Counted from the first letter of the stretch, positions 1-11,554 are shown. The stretch is DNA of 64,000 nucleotides from Zygnema cylindricum (GCA_037447655.1 JBBHKE010001784.1:184001-248000); one strand, 5' to 3'. The notes: generated by a model not told the origin, from the letters alone. Numbers and translations: made by a program.

Positions 1-520
1 GTTCTTATAAGGAGATGCACATCTAGATATGTTTTGCATGTGGGGAAGAGTGTTTGTGGTTGGAGTAGCGAGCAACTAATGGTGGTTGCTTAGCCAATAC
101 GGGGGCTAAATACGTCTTTTTTTTTTGCTGTCAAAGAATTAATGTGGGTGAAATCTCTATTGCAAGAACTTGGGTTCATGAAGCTTGGTGTGGAGGAAGG
201 TTTTTTTGATAATTAGGCTGGAATTGCAATTGTAGCCAACCTAAAACACCATTTTAAAGCAAAACATATCGACATAAGGTTGAGTTTTGTCAGGGAAAAA
301 GTTGAAAATAAGATTGTCAGCCTGGAGTATAAACAAAAAAGGGAGATTGTTGCAAACATAAAGAAAATGCCAGTACCATCTCCCTAACCAAAATTTTGTA
401 GAGAACAATTTGGATTCAAACAAAAAAGTGAATAGAAAATAAAGGGGGTGTTAAAATATGTGTTTTTTCTTTGATGTATTTTCTTAGTTAGTTTAGGAAA
501 TAAAAAGTTTCTGAAGATAG
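1..520. other. AT-rich non-coding stretch
   Basis: No supported gene. Open frames here are short, lack any recognisable motif and have no splice structure. The sequence is AT-rich with T-runs near 118-127. Confidence 0.5.
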
Positions 521-732
521 CTAGGTTTTAAACTCTCACTCTCAAATCCCCACAGTTGTTGTAGTAAATGGTAATCGGAGAGAGAGAGACAGCTAGGTTC
601 TAAACTTTCACTCTCATATCCCCACACTTGTTGTAGTAAATGGTAATCGGAGAGAGAGACAACTAGGTTCTAAACTGTCACTCTCAGATCCCCACACTTG
701 TTGCAGTAAATGTTGATCGGAGAGAGAGACAG
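521..732. repeat. Tandem repeat, ~70-bp unit, three copies
   Basis: Three consecutive units begin with CTAGGTT at about 521, 593 and 663 and end in a GGAGAGAGAGA run. The units differ by a few substitutions and a 2-bp change in the length of the GA run. This is seen directly in the sequence. No coding content. Confidence 0.9.
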
Positions 733-907
733 AGAGATAGATCCATGGATGCGTGAGCAAACAGTGAAGACAAGTGGAAAAAAAAAGTAGATTATACAAA
801 AAGATTACGCACCAGCTAGGATTTGATCCTGTCCCCACAGTTTGTCTGAATAACTAGTAGCTTTTTCCTACGGTCTAGAAACTGTGCTCGGATATAGGGT
901 CTGATAG

Positions 908-965
908 CTTTTTAAGAAGATACTTATAAATGAAATCTTTTTAAGAAGATACTTATAAATGAAAT
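908..965. repeat. Perfect 29-bp tandem duplication
   Basis: The 29-bp unit starting CTTTTTAAGAAGATAC occurs at 908-936 and again, unchanged, at 937-965. The lack of differences indicates a recent slippage or duplication event. Confidence 0.95.
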
Positions 966-1309
966 CAATCTACTATGTTCGCAGGAAATATCGCATAGAA
1001 ACTGATAGAATTTCTTATGCCCTCCGGTACCGCACTACACAAATGAATCGGGCATTTATGTTAACAGAAAACATTAAAAGTTGGTTTACATAAGACGACT
1101 ATCGTTCAATCCGACATCTCAAAATGGTTGTTTTGGCGGTTCATTGACACTACGTCACCAAATGACACGTAGCAAAGCAACATTGGGTGGTGGAATCTTC
1201 GGAGAGCACCTGGACGAACCTTAATAAGATAAGCGTCCTTTCCATGGCCATGCCGCACCTAGACCGTACAAAAGGTACGATGGGACCATTACCTTAGTGT
1301 ACGGTACAT

Positions 1310-2260
1310 TCATGTGAATGGTGCTGTATAGTAGTATAAAGGTGTAATTCTGTGACCTCCATTGGTACACAGAATGTCCACCTTAGGTGAAGCCTCTAGG
1401 ATAGTATATGCACTTTTGACTTTGACAATGAATAAGTCCCACCCTGGGACGCAAAAACTCAGACTGGCTACACGCTTGTGTAGCCTATACTCCCTTGAGT
1501 CCGCTGCAAAAAGAATCACTGAATTTGCTCACTTGAGCATTACGTTATGGTTGTTCGAAGACAACATATTTGTACAGATGGCCTCTAAGAGAGAGGACTT
1601 TTTCAAAGAGAGGAATTTTTCAAATTTTGTCTAAGTCCTGAAAAACTCCTAATAGCTAATCTAAACCAATCAAAAGTAAAATACCCTAATTATTGTACAT
1701 ACAAAGTACAGCAGCCGCTGTACTTTATGTACGGATATATTCGGCATCATTCCCGGTCTGCCACGTGGCAAAATAGGTCAATGGCATTCTGTCCCTTTTT
1801 TTTCCGACATCCTATAGGATGATGCCACGTGTCATTTCCTCCCATTTCGCCGAACTTCTCCCAAATAGTCGTTTCGACATACCGGCACTCACGCGTGCCG
1901 TCCGTTCTCTTCACGGTGATCAATTGCAGCTGTTCGATTTGACGGCGCGCTAAATAAATGTTGACCGTTGAATTTCACTGGTCAAATTTTCGTGTTGACC
2001 GTTGAATATCGACGGTTAACATTCCGTGTTGACAGCATAAACTTTCTTCTTGCTTCGCGAGCCGTCGATCGCGACATTTAATTTCGTCCGTCGAAATCAA
2101 ATGTTTGTTTCATTTATTTCGTGCGGTACCATAGGTTCCATGTTTCGTTTCATTCCGTAAGTCGCTAAAAGGAATATGTCACAATTCCATTTTTAAATAG
2201 TTATCAAACATAATATATGTATCGATTCATCATGACTTAACGGATAAGGCGGACGCCTAT
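1310..2260 (-). repeat. Diverged Copia-type LTR fragment
   Basis: On the plus strand the order of conserved blocks matches the LTRs of the Copia A element at 6191-7225: a GAAGCCTCTAGGAT block, a block reading CAAAAAGAATC, a CTAAGTCCT block, a TTTATGTACGG block and a GCCACGTGGC block. The similarity ends near 2260, after a D-arm-like CTTAACGGATAAGGC at 2236-2250. The copy is old and heavily substituted. I read it as the remnant of an LTR of a minus-oriented element; no terminal TG/CA pair can be fixed. Confidence 0.6.
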
Positions 2261-2490
2261 CCCGTACGTGTTGAAATTGGAAAGCTTTAGTCCTCAGTAA
2301 ATGAGTATGTGAGAAGAGTTTTAGGACTTAGAATAAATCTGGTCTAAGTCATGTAATACTGGCCTGATTTAGTGTGACAGTGGCAGCATTACAAAAGAGT
2401 GAAATGACCTTTCTCGGGACACGCGGCGTTAGCAGGCGCGGATCAAATGTATATGTACGATCACGATCCAGTACAGTTAAAGGAATCAAC

Positions 2491-2818
2491 GGCTGATACG
2501 AATCGAGTCGATGGACTCGATTCAAGATGGGACCACATTGGGATAATATAGCTGGACGCGTGTCGTCCATCGTAAAAGTAAACCTTACATCTTACGGCGT
2601 TCCGCAAAGTCTGGAACGCACTTAAACCGAAGCTAATCGAACAGTACGCAATTTGATAGTTACACACGACAAACAATTCGAATGCAAGAATGAATGGCGG
2701 ATATGAATCGAGTCGACGGACGCGATTCGTAAGGAAACCACATTTGGACAATGAATTTGGACGCGTGTCGTCCATCGCGAAGAAACATAATTTATCTTAC
2801 GGTGTTCCTCAAATAACG
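2491..2818. repeat. Diverged tandem duplication, offset ~205 bp
   Basis: Two units share AATCGAGTCG (2501 and 2705), an ACCACATT block and GGACGCGTGTCGTCCATCG (near 2554 and 2760). The offset is about 205 bp. Similar GGGACCACA blocks occur at 14996-15050 in the leader region of Copia B, so the array probably belongs to the U3 part of an LTR. Confidence 0.75.
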
Positions 2819-2819
2819 G

Positions 2820-3678
2820 AAGACTCTTTTACAGAATGTAATGTAGTCGTTTGATCCCGGGTACATCAACGACGGAGGAAATCTGACGGGACCACAGCTG
2901 ACTAAGCAAGTCGCGTCGCTTTGCGCAACCAACTTGCTACCAAGAGATTTCATTTTTAATGGTACAGTCTTTTGGACGAATTCGACAAATGTTGACAAAG
3001 CAAGTGGCACAATTTATGTACGGCCACGATCTGTAAATATCTGAAACAACTTTAATTTGTATGTAGTGAATTAGTTTTTAGTGTTATTTTATTGAAATTG
3101 GATAAAAGATATAATTAGGGTTTTGGACGTAATTTCGGTACAGCAGACGTACCGTTAACGTACAGTGTCCTTATTAGTGTACAGTACTTAGATACACGTG
3201 TAGTATCTTGATAAGTGCAGGGCTCAGTAGATAACTCTGTCAGTATAAAATGTAGGACTTAGTTTTATTTTGATTATCAGCTGAATTTATTAAAGTAATG
3301 GCAGACTGTTTTTCTGCATCTTTGACCTGTCAGTGTGATCACTCTGATTATTATCTGGATATGAAACTTTGTGTGTATGTCCTATGATATATAAACTATA
3401 TGGTTGTGTAGTTTCATTCTATTATGCTGTTTCTGTAGAATTCTGTGAGAGATTTAATTGGTTAGTTTGATAAGCTGTCAGCTGTTTTTAGGAAACTCTG
3501 GAGCTCATAACTTTTGGATTCCTTTGTGAATCAGGCTGTAATTTTGGGAAGTTATGGTGTTCAGTATATACTGCATATTAGTGCAGTTTAAGGTGATTCT
3601 GTGTATTGTGGATTAATCTGTGTTGTCTGAAACACAGCTGTTTTGGGGTAGTCTGTGGGTGTCTTCCGTGAGTAATCT
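2820..3678 (+). repeat. Copia-type LTR/leader fragment, plus orientation
   Basis: This stretch resembles 4560-5430 and, more weakly, the leader of Copia B (14,660-15,634). It contains a TATA-like site followed by GGACTTAG and then a ~400-bp leader running into a short gag-like start at 3679. I read it as U3-R-U5 plus leader of a lost plus-oriented element. A PBS-like TAGTATCTTG near 3202 is a degenerate match to the initiator-Met primer site. Confidence 0.55.
3244..3260 (+). promoter_or_regulatory. LTR TATA box plus GGACTTAG element
   Basis: TATAAA at 3244-3249 is followed within a few bases by GGACTTAG. The same pairing recurs at 4999, at 15375 and, with changes, in Copia C, so it is likely a core promoter or transcript-start element of this LTR group. 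Confidence 0.5.
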
Positions 3679-3760
3679 ATGGCTGAAATAGGCTATGGAC
3701 AACAGTACGGTCCTCGTCCTGAGGTTACAAGATCAAATATTCCTGTGTCACAAATCTTTT
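3679..3760 (+). pseudogene. Copia gag start fragment (MAEIGYGQQ type)
   Basis: The frame begins MAEIGYGQQ and stays open to 3975, but similarity to the second copy at 5431 (MAKIGYGQQ) is lost after nine residues. Position downstream of an LTR-like leader suggests the first codons of a retrotransposon gag. Beyond about 3790 the sequence changes to an inverted LTR fragment, so the gene is broken. No domain is visible. Confidence 0.4.
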
Positions 3761-3785
3761 GCAGGAGCTTTGTCTTCTGTATATC

Positions 3786-3975
3786 TTCTCATCTGTCTAA
3801 GGCAGCCATGGCTGCCTGCCAATTCTCAGTGACTACGACAAGTATGAGAACTGCAAGACTCAAAAAGGTAGAATACAAAATATCACTTTTTAACAAAAGG
3901 GGTTCAGAGAGAGTTTTAGGACTTAGTGTTTTTGTAGGTAGCCACCTCTCTCCCAGAGTGCTTTTGTACAAATAA
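3786..3975. repeat. LTR end fragment with an 18-bp palindrome
   Basis: The block around the palindrome AGGCAGCCATGGCTGCCT (3800-3817) and the following CAGTGACTACGACAAGT matches the outer part of the Copia A LTRs (GGCGGCCATGGCT then AGTGACTACGACAAGT at 12455-12510). It lies in the same strand sense as those LTRs. A GGACTTAG block at 3918-3930 belongs to the opposite sense, so the fragment is mosaic. Confidence 0.55.
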
Positions 3976-4560
3976 GCATTTTTGCTTCTTTTTAACTCAT
4001 CACCAGGTTGGGCGTTTTGAGTGATTTTTTTTTTTGTGGACTCAATGCATCCCAGTTTACACAAGGTGATAGTCATAAAGAAACTTTACCTACAGGGTGG
4101 CAAAAGTTCCAAAAGCAAGTGAGCCATTGAAAATTCACTAGAGGCTTTATATACAAAGGAAAAATTATGTGATTATGGGAGACACGGAATTGCATACCAC
4201 AAACAAGAGGGAAGAAGACAAGCAGAACATGTGAGATCATTTATTTTGGGCATGGGGATCCACACGTGTTATGGCACGAAAAGTATGGTGGCTTCCATAA
4301 ATGACGAAATTAGAATGACTCAGCTCTATATGCTTAGCTAAAAAATTAAGGCATACGCACATTTCAAGCTTCTCAAAGCAAGCGAGCAAGCAAAATATAG
4401 TTGATTTCTCTTCTTGTGTTTAAATGTTTAACATATGTGAGAATGTATAATTCGTGTTGTTTTAAAGACTTAATTACTTACACACCTGTTTTATAGTAGT
4501 CTTGATAATACGGTATGAGACGTACTTAATTTGGGGGAATTAAAAGTACTAGTAAAATTA
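3976..4560. other. Non-coding, no recognisable feature
   Basis: No gene, no long open frame and no repeat that I could match elsewhere in the window. AT-rich with a T-run near 4026. Confidence 0.4.
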
Positions 4561-5430
4561 ATGGACTAATTGAGTGGCGCGGAATGCGCTGAGAAATGGA
4601 CGGCGGATCGCGAAGCAATCCGAGGATTAATATTCAAATTCTTTTAAAAAGAATACGTCGGCCGTACGGAATATAATGCGACAGGCGACATTTATCGCAA
4701 ATGACGTGTACTTTATACGTGACACGCCGGATTTATTTCAAAGGACCCGATTATGGTACGGTTGATTTGGATGACAAGACATTATTTCATTGAGTGACCC
4801 AGCATACGATTTTGTTAGATTGCGTGTAGTTGTAAATATTTGAAACAACAATGGTTTGTCTTTATGTGTATTAGTTATTAGTGTACATCTACTCATTCTG
4901 ACATATATCGAATTATCCTGGTATACTAACATTAATAGAGGTAGCTGGAAGTAAGCGTACGTCTGGTATGCCTCCGTAGAATCAGTAGTGAACCTGTGTA
5001 TAAACTGTAGGACTTAGTTTATTCACAGTATCACAGTCATATTTATCAAAGCTATGGCAAACTGTTTTTTGCATTTTTGACCTGTTGGTGTGATCACTCT
5101 GTTTGATTTTTTCATATGATACTCTGTGAAGTTTTTCTATGATATAAAATCTGTATGTGTGCGAAGTTTCATTCTATTCTGTTATCTGTGTAAGATTCTG
5201 TGAGAAGTCAAAGTGGTTAGTTTGTAAAGTTGTCAGCTGTTTTTGGAAAATTCTGAAGCTTATATCTTCTAAGTTCCTTGGTAGATTTGGCTGTAACTTT
5301 GGTATTTTACAGTTTCTATAGCATACTGCATATTGGTGCAGTTTGAATATATTTTGTTTATTGTGGAGCAATCTGTGCTGTCTAAACAGAATTGTTTGAG
5401 GGTAGTCTGTCGTGCTTCCGATATTAGTCC
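4560..5430 (+). repeat. Second Copia-type LTR/leader fragment
   Basis: A copy related to 2820-3678. It carries a PBS-like TGGTATGCC at 4964-4972, TATAAA at 4999-5004 followed by GGACTTAG, and a ~400-bp leader with matching blocks (CTGTCAGCTGTTTTT, ACTGCATATT, then CTATGGACAACA). It runs into a MAKIGYGQQ frame at 5431. Confidence 0.6.
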
Positions 5431-5640
5431 ATGGCTAAAATAGGCTATGGACAACAAACTCAAAGGTACGTAAATTGTACTAATGTGTACTTCAAATGTA
5501 AAATTTTAGACAACTATCTACGCGCAGCAAAAATGTCTCTGAAATTAGCAATTCCCTATTTTAAACATCGAATATTAACCTACGTGTTCCCAACCAGAAT
5601 AAGCCACGCAAAAAAAAAATGGTTTACTAACGTGACCTAA
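5431..5640 (+). pseudogene. Second gag start fragment (MAKIGYGQQ type)
   Basis: The first nine codons match the frame at 3679 except Glu to Lys at position 3. After that the sequences diverge completely, which marks a breakpoint in one or both copies. The remaining open frame to 5640 has no recognisable domain, and I infer only a gag remnant. Confidence 0.35.
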
Positions 5641-5929
5641 TAGAAAACATGCCCTTTATTAAACGTATTAGTAAAATTCAGAAACGCATAATCTAAGTTC
5701 GGCCAAAAATGTAATAGCCCTTATAGTTGGCTGTTACAAAATTCCTAATAGAAATTCACACTGAGTGAAGACCCGATATGGCCTCCAAGTTTATGCGTGT
5801 ACCGAGTCACTTTGTGTTACTTTGTATTATTATTATTATATTTTGCATTGTACTGTTTCCTAGTTGGTACTGTAGTTAAGGGAATATAGTGTGTATGAAT
5901 TGATTTTTTTGTGAGACGGAAATTTATCC

Positions 5930-6190
5930 GTTTTTTCCTACGGCCTCTTCTTTGTGTTTGGTAAAGCTTCTTGCTAAGGCCTCTTCTCCATCAAGCGCGG
6001 ATTCTAATCGTACGGAAACGTTTATCAGTAGTCATATTTTGGTCACTTCTCCATTAAGTTCTGCTATCAAGGTGAATATCGCCTACGTGATTTATTTCAA
6101 TTGAAACCACGCAGGTTTATGTTCAAACTATGAAAATAGTGAAAGATTCCAAAAGCACAAAATGTGAACGTCGTGTCTGTACGGACGAAC
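5930..6190. repeat. Dispersed repeat, related to 44,830-45,080
   Basis: Blocks including CTTCTCCATCA, AATCGTACGGAAACGTTTA, a second CTTCTCCAT and AAAGATTCCAAAAGC occur in the same order here and at 44,830-45,040. The match runs up to the left end of Copia A at 6191, so this looks like the DNA the element landed in. Confidence 0.65.
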
Positions 6191-7225
6191 TGCAACTGTG
6201 AGACCTCCATAAGACCTCAGAGTAGGCAGCTCACACGAAGCCTCTAGGATAACCCTGACCCCATTGTGTTTCAGCAAGAATAACTGCCACCCTGGCAGAC
6301 AAAAACTCTTACCACCTTTACCCATGTAAAGGCAAGACTCCCCTGATTCGATAGCAAAAAGAATCTCTGAATTTGCTCCCCTGAGCACTTAGTTATGAAG
6401 GGTCAAATTTGACCTTTGTGTACAACATCTCCCTAGGAGAGAGGGTCTAGTTTATCAAAATTTTCTAAGTCCTATCTCTCTCGGAAACTCTATCTACTGA
6501 AGTACGGCACCAATCATAATAGTGTATTGTACATAAAGGTACAGGTGCCGTTGTACTTTATGTACGGCCATTGTACGACATGGCCAAAAGTCGACACATG
6601 TCATTTATGGATTCGTTCCTGGAATCCTTAGAGATGTCGTAATCCAATGTGATTGTGCCACGTGGCGATTGATGTGACGTCGACCGCAAACCGCCAAAAA
6701 CCTATTGCGCGACCTCGGCATACTTGGTGGCGGTCCGATCAAGTCGGATTACAATCGTGGCCGTCATAAATACTTGCGCAATATTTGTTTCGCCTTTGAA
6801 ACAAAATGCGTGGTATCTGTTTCAGATGTGCTGTACGTCTTACATCACAAACTATATCTATGTCTAAATACCCCGTTGAATGAAGATAACCGACGTGTAA
6901 ACATTTAAATAACTATCATACGCTATATCATACATCACTGGTTTAGACTAGTTGGCTAAGGCTACCGACTACTAGCTACTTTGACGAACGGTAGGTACCT
7001 GGTTCAAATCTTAGGCCCGTCAAAAATATTTTGGTAAATTCTACTAACCTAATATCTATCTTCGTCGGGATAGCATAGGCGGCCATGGCTCTATATCCCT
7101 CTCCAACTTTGAGTGACTATGACAAGTGTGGGAGCTAGAGAGAGGAGTTAGAGGCAGACTGCCTCTGCTTCTTTTCTGCATTTTACAAAACCTAGAAAAT
7201 ACTAAAATAACCTTAAATTTCAACA
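6191..7225 (-). repeat. Copia A 3' LTR
   Basis: A 1,035-bp direct repeat of 11567-12601. On the element's own strand it begins TGTTGAAATTTAAGG and is preceded by the purine block AGGAG (7226-7230), as expected for a 3' LTR. Many substitutions separate the two LTRs but no net length change. Confidence 0.92.
6939..7025 (+). other. tRNA-like module with A-box and B-box inside the LTR
   Basis: TAGACTAGTTGG at 6944-6955 resembles a Pol III A box / tRNA D-arm, and GGTTCAAATC at 7001-7010 is a good B box / T-arm. Their starts are 57 bp apart, which is longer than in most tRNAs and nearer to class II tRNAs or tRNA-derived SINEs. The anticodon and acceptor stems do not fold properly, so this is not called as a tRNA gene. 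The module is in antisense to the element. Confidence 0.45.
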
Positions 7226-7230
7226 CTCCT
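7226..7230 (-). promoter_or_regulatory. Copia A polypurine tract
   Basis: On the minus strand AGGAG directly precedes the TGTTG start of the 3' LTR, the place where plus-strand DNA synthesis is primed in LTR elements. It is short, so the call rests mainly on position. Confidence 0.5.
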
Positions 7231-7339
7231 ATTATTTTCTAGTCACTCTTTATTTTAAGACTACAATTCTCTCGGCAGAAAATTAGTTTAGGGGCAGGAA
7301 CAGGTTTGGTCATCAAATCAGCTACCATTTCACTATCTC

Positions 7340-8065
7340 GTTTATACTCCAAACTGATTATCTTGTTTTCTACTTTCTCCCAACAAAGCTAAGTCTGATA
7401 TCCATGTGTTTGGCTTTAAAGTGATGTTTAGGATTGGCAGAAATGGCAATGGTAGCCTGATTATCACAAAACACTTTTTGGACACCACTCTTAAGATGAC
7501 AAAGCTCACCAAACAATGACTAGACCCACATTATTTCTTTTATAGCAGAGCAAGAAGCCATGTAATCACCCTCCATGGTGGACTGAGCAATGACCTTTTG
7601 CTGCTTGCTGCTCCTGCAGCAAGCCCCATCACCCACATACAATATATATCCAGATGTGCATCTCCTCATAAGAGCATCCCCATAGCTGGCATCACTCCAA
7701 GTGGTGATGGCAGTATTGTTCCCACCCAAATGCAACCATAGATCCCTAGTTCCTATGAGATATCTAAGGACTCTCTTAGCTGCCTCCCAATCTTTCTTAG
7801 TGGGAGAATTCAGACTCCTACTAAGTACTCCTACAGCTGCGGCTATGTCCGGACGAGTACAATTCATGAAATATATTAGGTTGTCCACTACTTGTCTATA
7901 AGGGATGGTCTGCATAAATCTTTTCTCTTCTGGGCCTACCTCATCATCTAAGATTATAACTCCCTCTTCCTCACTCCCCTCACTTCCCTTCTTTAATTCC
8001 ATAGGTGTGGTACAACTATTAGCCTTGTCCATTTGGATTTTTTCTAACATGTTTCCAATGGCCAC
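7340..8065 (-). pseudogene. Copia A RNase H region
   Basis: RNase H of the Copia polyprotein, which removes RNA from the RNA-DNA hybrid during reverse transcription. Visible landmarks are the region PYRQVVDNLIYFMNCTRPDI, then TWSDASYGD with a catalytic-type Asp, then QSTMEGDYMA with the Glu. The frame is open from 8065 to a TAG at about 7517, and clear similarity (FCDNQATIAISANPKHHF) continues past the stop to about 7340. The region overlaps a frameshift with the RT piece at 8107. Confidence 0.85.
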
Positions 8066-8106
8066 TTTTTCAATTAATCTTATGATCTTTCTATCTCTGT
8101 CTCTCT

Positions 8107-8700
8107 CTACCTAATTCCCAAAATATACCTTGCTTCTCCCATATCCTTCATCTCAAATCTTCCTTTTAAATCATTCTTCAACTTATTTATTTTATCCATA
8201 GATTTACTTAAAACAAGCAAATCATCAACATAAATTACAATAAAAATAATTTCTTCCTCATCTTCAAACAAATAAATTGAGTGATCTGAGCTGATCCGAA
8301 TATATCCCAAACCTGTAAGAAACTCATCGAGCTTCTTGTTCCATTGTCGAGGCGCCTGTTTCAGCCCATACAAAGATTTGATCAATTAGCATACCTTGCT
8401 TTTTCCCCTTGCTCCACAAATCCTTCGGGCTGTCGCATAAAAATTTCCTTTCCAACTCTCCATGTAGGAAGGTCGTCTTGATGTCCATCTGATGCAATTC
8501 CATGTCTTCTACTGCCGCCATAATGAGAAATATCCGAACCAAAGGAAACTTGACGATCGGAGCAAAAGTCTCCTCGTAGTCAATTCCCTCTTTCTGGGTA
8601 AATCCCTTCGCCACTAACTGAGCCTTGTAGCGCTCAATGGTGTTATCCGGGTTGAGTTTCAGCTTAAATACCCACTTACACCCAATTAGTTTCTATCAGA
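8107..8700 (-). pseudogene. Copia A reverse transcriptase region
   Basis: Reverse transcriptase of the Copia polyprotein. Two overlapping frames carry it: 8324-8614 has the N-terminal part with MDIKTTFLHGEL (first catalytic Asp), and 8107-8385 has SLYGLKQAPRQWNKKLDEFL and the intact active-site YVDD (8221-8232). A frameshift near 8380-8400 breaks the enzyme. The order relative to integrase (8719-9837) and RNase H is as expected. Confidence 0.88.
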
Positions 8701-8718
8701 AGGACAATCCACCAACTC

Positions 8719-9837
8719 CTATATATCGGCCGCCATAATTGAGGCCATCTCCTCATTAATGGCTGTCTTCCACCGGTTTCTTTCAGGACAAGTCATTGCC
8801 TCACTATACGTTTGAGGTTTATCTGGGTGAGACAAATTGGTTACCTTATTGTTAACTTGTCTCTCTTGTAATCTTTTGCTGCTTCTTCCTCCTCCCTCAA
8901 ACTCGGTTGTCGGAAAAGATGGCTCTCTTGGATTCTTCCGAACAGTTTCTACTTCTCCCTTATCCCTTGATTCCAGTTTGATTTCCACCACATCTTCCGC
9001 TTTGGTTAGAGTTAATACTAAGGGTTCCACATTTGGGTCCTTCTCGATTTGATCCGTACCTGAAAGATCATCATCTTCTTGAAATCCTGGATAGTTAGGA
9101 AGCTCAAAGTTATCACAATTTCCTGACTCAAATCTGATTTTGACTGTCTTTGTTTGCTTAAAGGGATCTATAGATTTTCCTTCATCCATAATCACTAGAT
9201 GCTTCACTAGGATAATATCCTCTCTTTTGAGATCATAGACTGTGTATCCTTTTACATCTTCATCATATCCTAGTAGATATCTTGGTTTTCCTTTTGGATC
9301 TAACTTCCAGTTTGACCGATCTCTGTCTAAACTGAACACTTGACTACCGAAAACCTTTAAGTGTGAAACATTTGGTTTTCGGCCTGTCCATCTCTCATAG
9401 GGTGTTTGGCCTTTTATTGCTGAAGTAAGAACTCTATTCTTGAGATAATTTGCACAGTTCATTGCTTCGGCCCAAAACTTCTTTCCTATCCTCTTATCTG
9501 ACAGCATACTCCTACCACTATCACTCAGTGTTCTATTTAATCTTTCAGCTACACCGTTCTGCTCACGATTTTCAGGAACTTTCTTTTGGTGTTGCACTCC
9601 ATCTTCTCTTAGAAAATCCTCAAACTGGTTAGAGGTATATTCTCCACCATGATCACTCCTTACTCTCGTGATTAAGGTTTCATGGAGTTTTTCACTCCAT
9701 GCTTTATATTGTTTAAAACATTCATGAGCCTCTGACTTATTTTTCAAAAAATACACCCTAGAATACAGAGTCCAATCATCGGTGATAGTCATCATAAATC
9801 TCTTCCGGCGGGTGATGGCACTCTGGCTGACCCCCAA
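8719..9837 (-). pseudogene. Copia A integrase region
   Basis: The DDE-type integrase core is open for 372 codons. Within this frame TDDW is at residues 19-22, the second catalytic Asp is D62 in RSDHGGEY and the Glu is E98 in NGVAERLNRTL, giving the standard D-35-E spacing. Downstream are WAEAMNCANYLKNR and a Copia-type C-terminal block with KPNVSHLKVFGSQ. The first catalytic Asp and the zinc-binding pre-integrase lie upstream (9840-10,060) in frames broken by stops, so the full enzyme is not encoded. Confidence 0.88.
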
Positions 9838-10421
9838 ATATGTGTGTGTACTAAATCTATAATCTTTTCTCCCTTATATGTGGCAGTTTTTGGGAAGGGT
9901 TATCTGTGTGCTTTACCTTGAGCACATCCACTACAATCACTTAAATTCTCACTTTCACCGAACTGAATCCCTTCCAGACTCCCATCTTTTTCATCTCTCT
10001 TAACTTATCTAGATTCACATGCCCAAGCCTCTTATGCCACAAAATTATATCATGAACACCAACATAATAAAGTTTCTTCTTTTCATTGCTTAAAATCAGC
10101 CTAAACATCCATTAGCTACCTTTTTCAGCAGTGAAATAAACTTCCTCCTCAAAACTAGCAGTAAAGACTCCTTTCTTAGTGCTAGTATCAAAACCGTTAT
10201 CATCTAATACAGACCTAGAGATGAGGTTTTGTTCAGCTCCGGAATAAACAATACATTGGAGAATGTAACTATAGATGTCTTTCCTTCTACAAACACTTTT
10301 AGATCAACCGGTCCTACAAGAGTAGTAGTGACTATCCTCCCATCCTGGTAATCTCTACGGTGGGAATCTTTCTTATCTTAGTGAACAGGTGTTTATCTTT
10401 ACATATGTGCATGGATGCATC
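9838..10421 (-). pseudogene. Copia A protease / pre-integrase remnant
   Basis: Translated piecewise, this gives a pre-integrase block LWHKRLGHVNLDKLREMKK around 9,990-10,050. At 10,400-10,430 is the aspartic protease start GWIVD, where a stop (TGA) and GAT replace the usual Ser-Gly after the catalytic Asp. Several other stops follow. The protease is therefore dead at its active site. Confidence 0.7.
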
Positions 10422-11544
10422 TCAATCTACAATCCAACCTACTTCACCTTTCAATCCACCGAAAGCACATTTCTGCTTTCGTGGAATTTCGACCTCGTTT
10501 TTCGCTTCCAACTCCTCATCCAATAGGAGTTCATTGTCCTTGTCCTCAGATTTTGCCTCATGTACCTGTGTCAAAAGGGCCTTTTTCTTTCCCCTCGAGG
10601 ATCCACCGGTCAGCCCCTCGTTTAACTGCAGCTCGGTTAACTTAGTGAATTCAGCCATATAGTGCCCCGGTTTCTTACAAAAATGGCACAAACCCTTGAG
10701 AGTCCTTGGTCTGAACTCCTCAGTGTGATTTTTTTGCCCCTCCCCTCGATAATTTCCATCTTGTTTTCCGGAATCATTGTTTCTCCAATCAGTCCCAGCT
10801 GCCAAAGCTTTCCCACTCTTTCCTCCCTTTCGGGACCTCAATTGTATTCTCCCGAACGAGAATCATCCCTACCACTGAATTCCAAATCCACCTTGAGTTC
10901 GCCAAGTCTTGCACACGGTTGACTATATTCTCAAAATCATCGGGTAACTTCATCAGTAAACAGTTAATCTTTTCCTTTTCACTAAATACTTTTCCAGCAC
11001 TCTCTAGTTCCATGAAAAATGTGGCAAGCTCATTGCAAAAATCCAACATCTTCCCTCCTTTGTATACATACTTCTTAAATTTCTCATCAGCCAACTATTG
11101 TTGCTGAATCGTACCACTTCGGTACATCTGTATGAGAGCCACCCATAGATCGGATGCCCTCTCTACCTGCAATGGGGGAGATGCAAGCCCTTGAGTAAGA
11201 TGGCGGAGGATGAAGTGCTTAGCAGCCATATTGTTGTAGTCCCACGTATCGATATCATTCTCCTCGTTTCTCGGAATAGGTGACATGAATGCCGAACCGG
11301 TTGCTATTGGTGTGACTGTCTCCTTCTCCTTTCGTTTGTCCACCACCCCTCCTTCCTTTGTCTCCTCGGTTGAAGATGGATCTGCATTTCTAGTGAATCT
11401 GCCTCCTCTAAATCGTGGAGGTATCCCAAGACTTGATGGACGCCTCACCCGTCCACTCACTATTCCCCAAAACCATTTCTCACATAGAGCTCATGTCATC
11501 ATACTTTCCCAGTATATAAAGCCAGCTCCGTTGAATATGGGCAT
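10422..11544 (-). pseudogene. Copia A gag region
   Basis: Gag, the structural protein of the virus-like particle. A likely start ATG at 11544-11542 gives a frame starting MPIFNGAGFIYW, which hits a stop after 17 codons. Similarity resumes as KWFWGIVSG. Later pieces (11095-11460, 10789-11094, 10422-10841) cover the helical gag body and a zinc knuckle in which the fourth ligand is lost: CHFCKKPGHYMAEF has Phe where Cys is expected. At least three frame changes separate the pieces. Confidence 0.75.
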
Positions 11545-11554
11545 CTTAGATGGT

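Noticed and set aside
6944-7010. Functional tRNA gene
   Set aside because: A- and B-box motifs are present, but anticodon and acceptor stems do not pair, so only a tRNA-like module is called.
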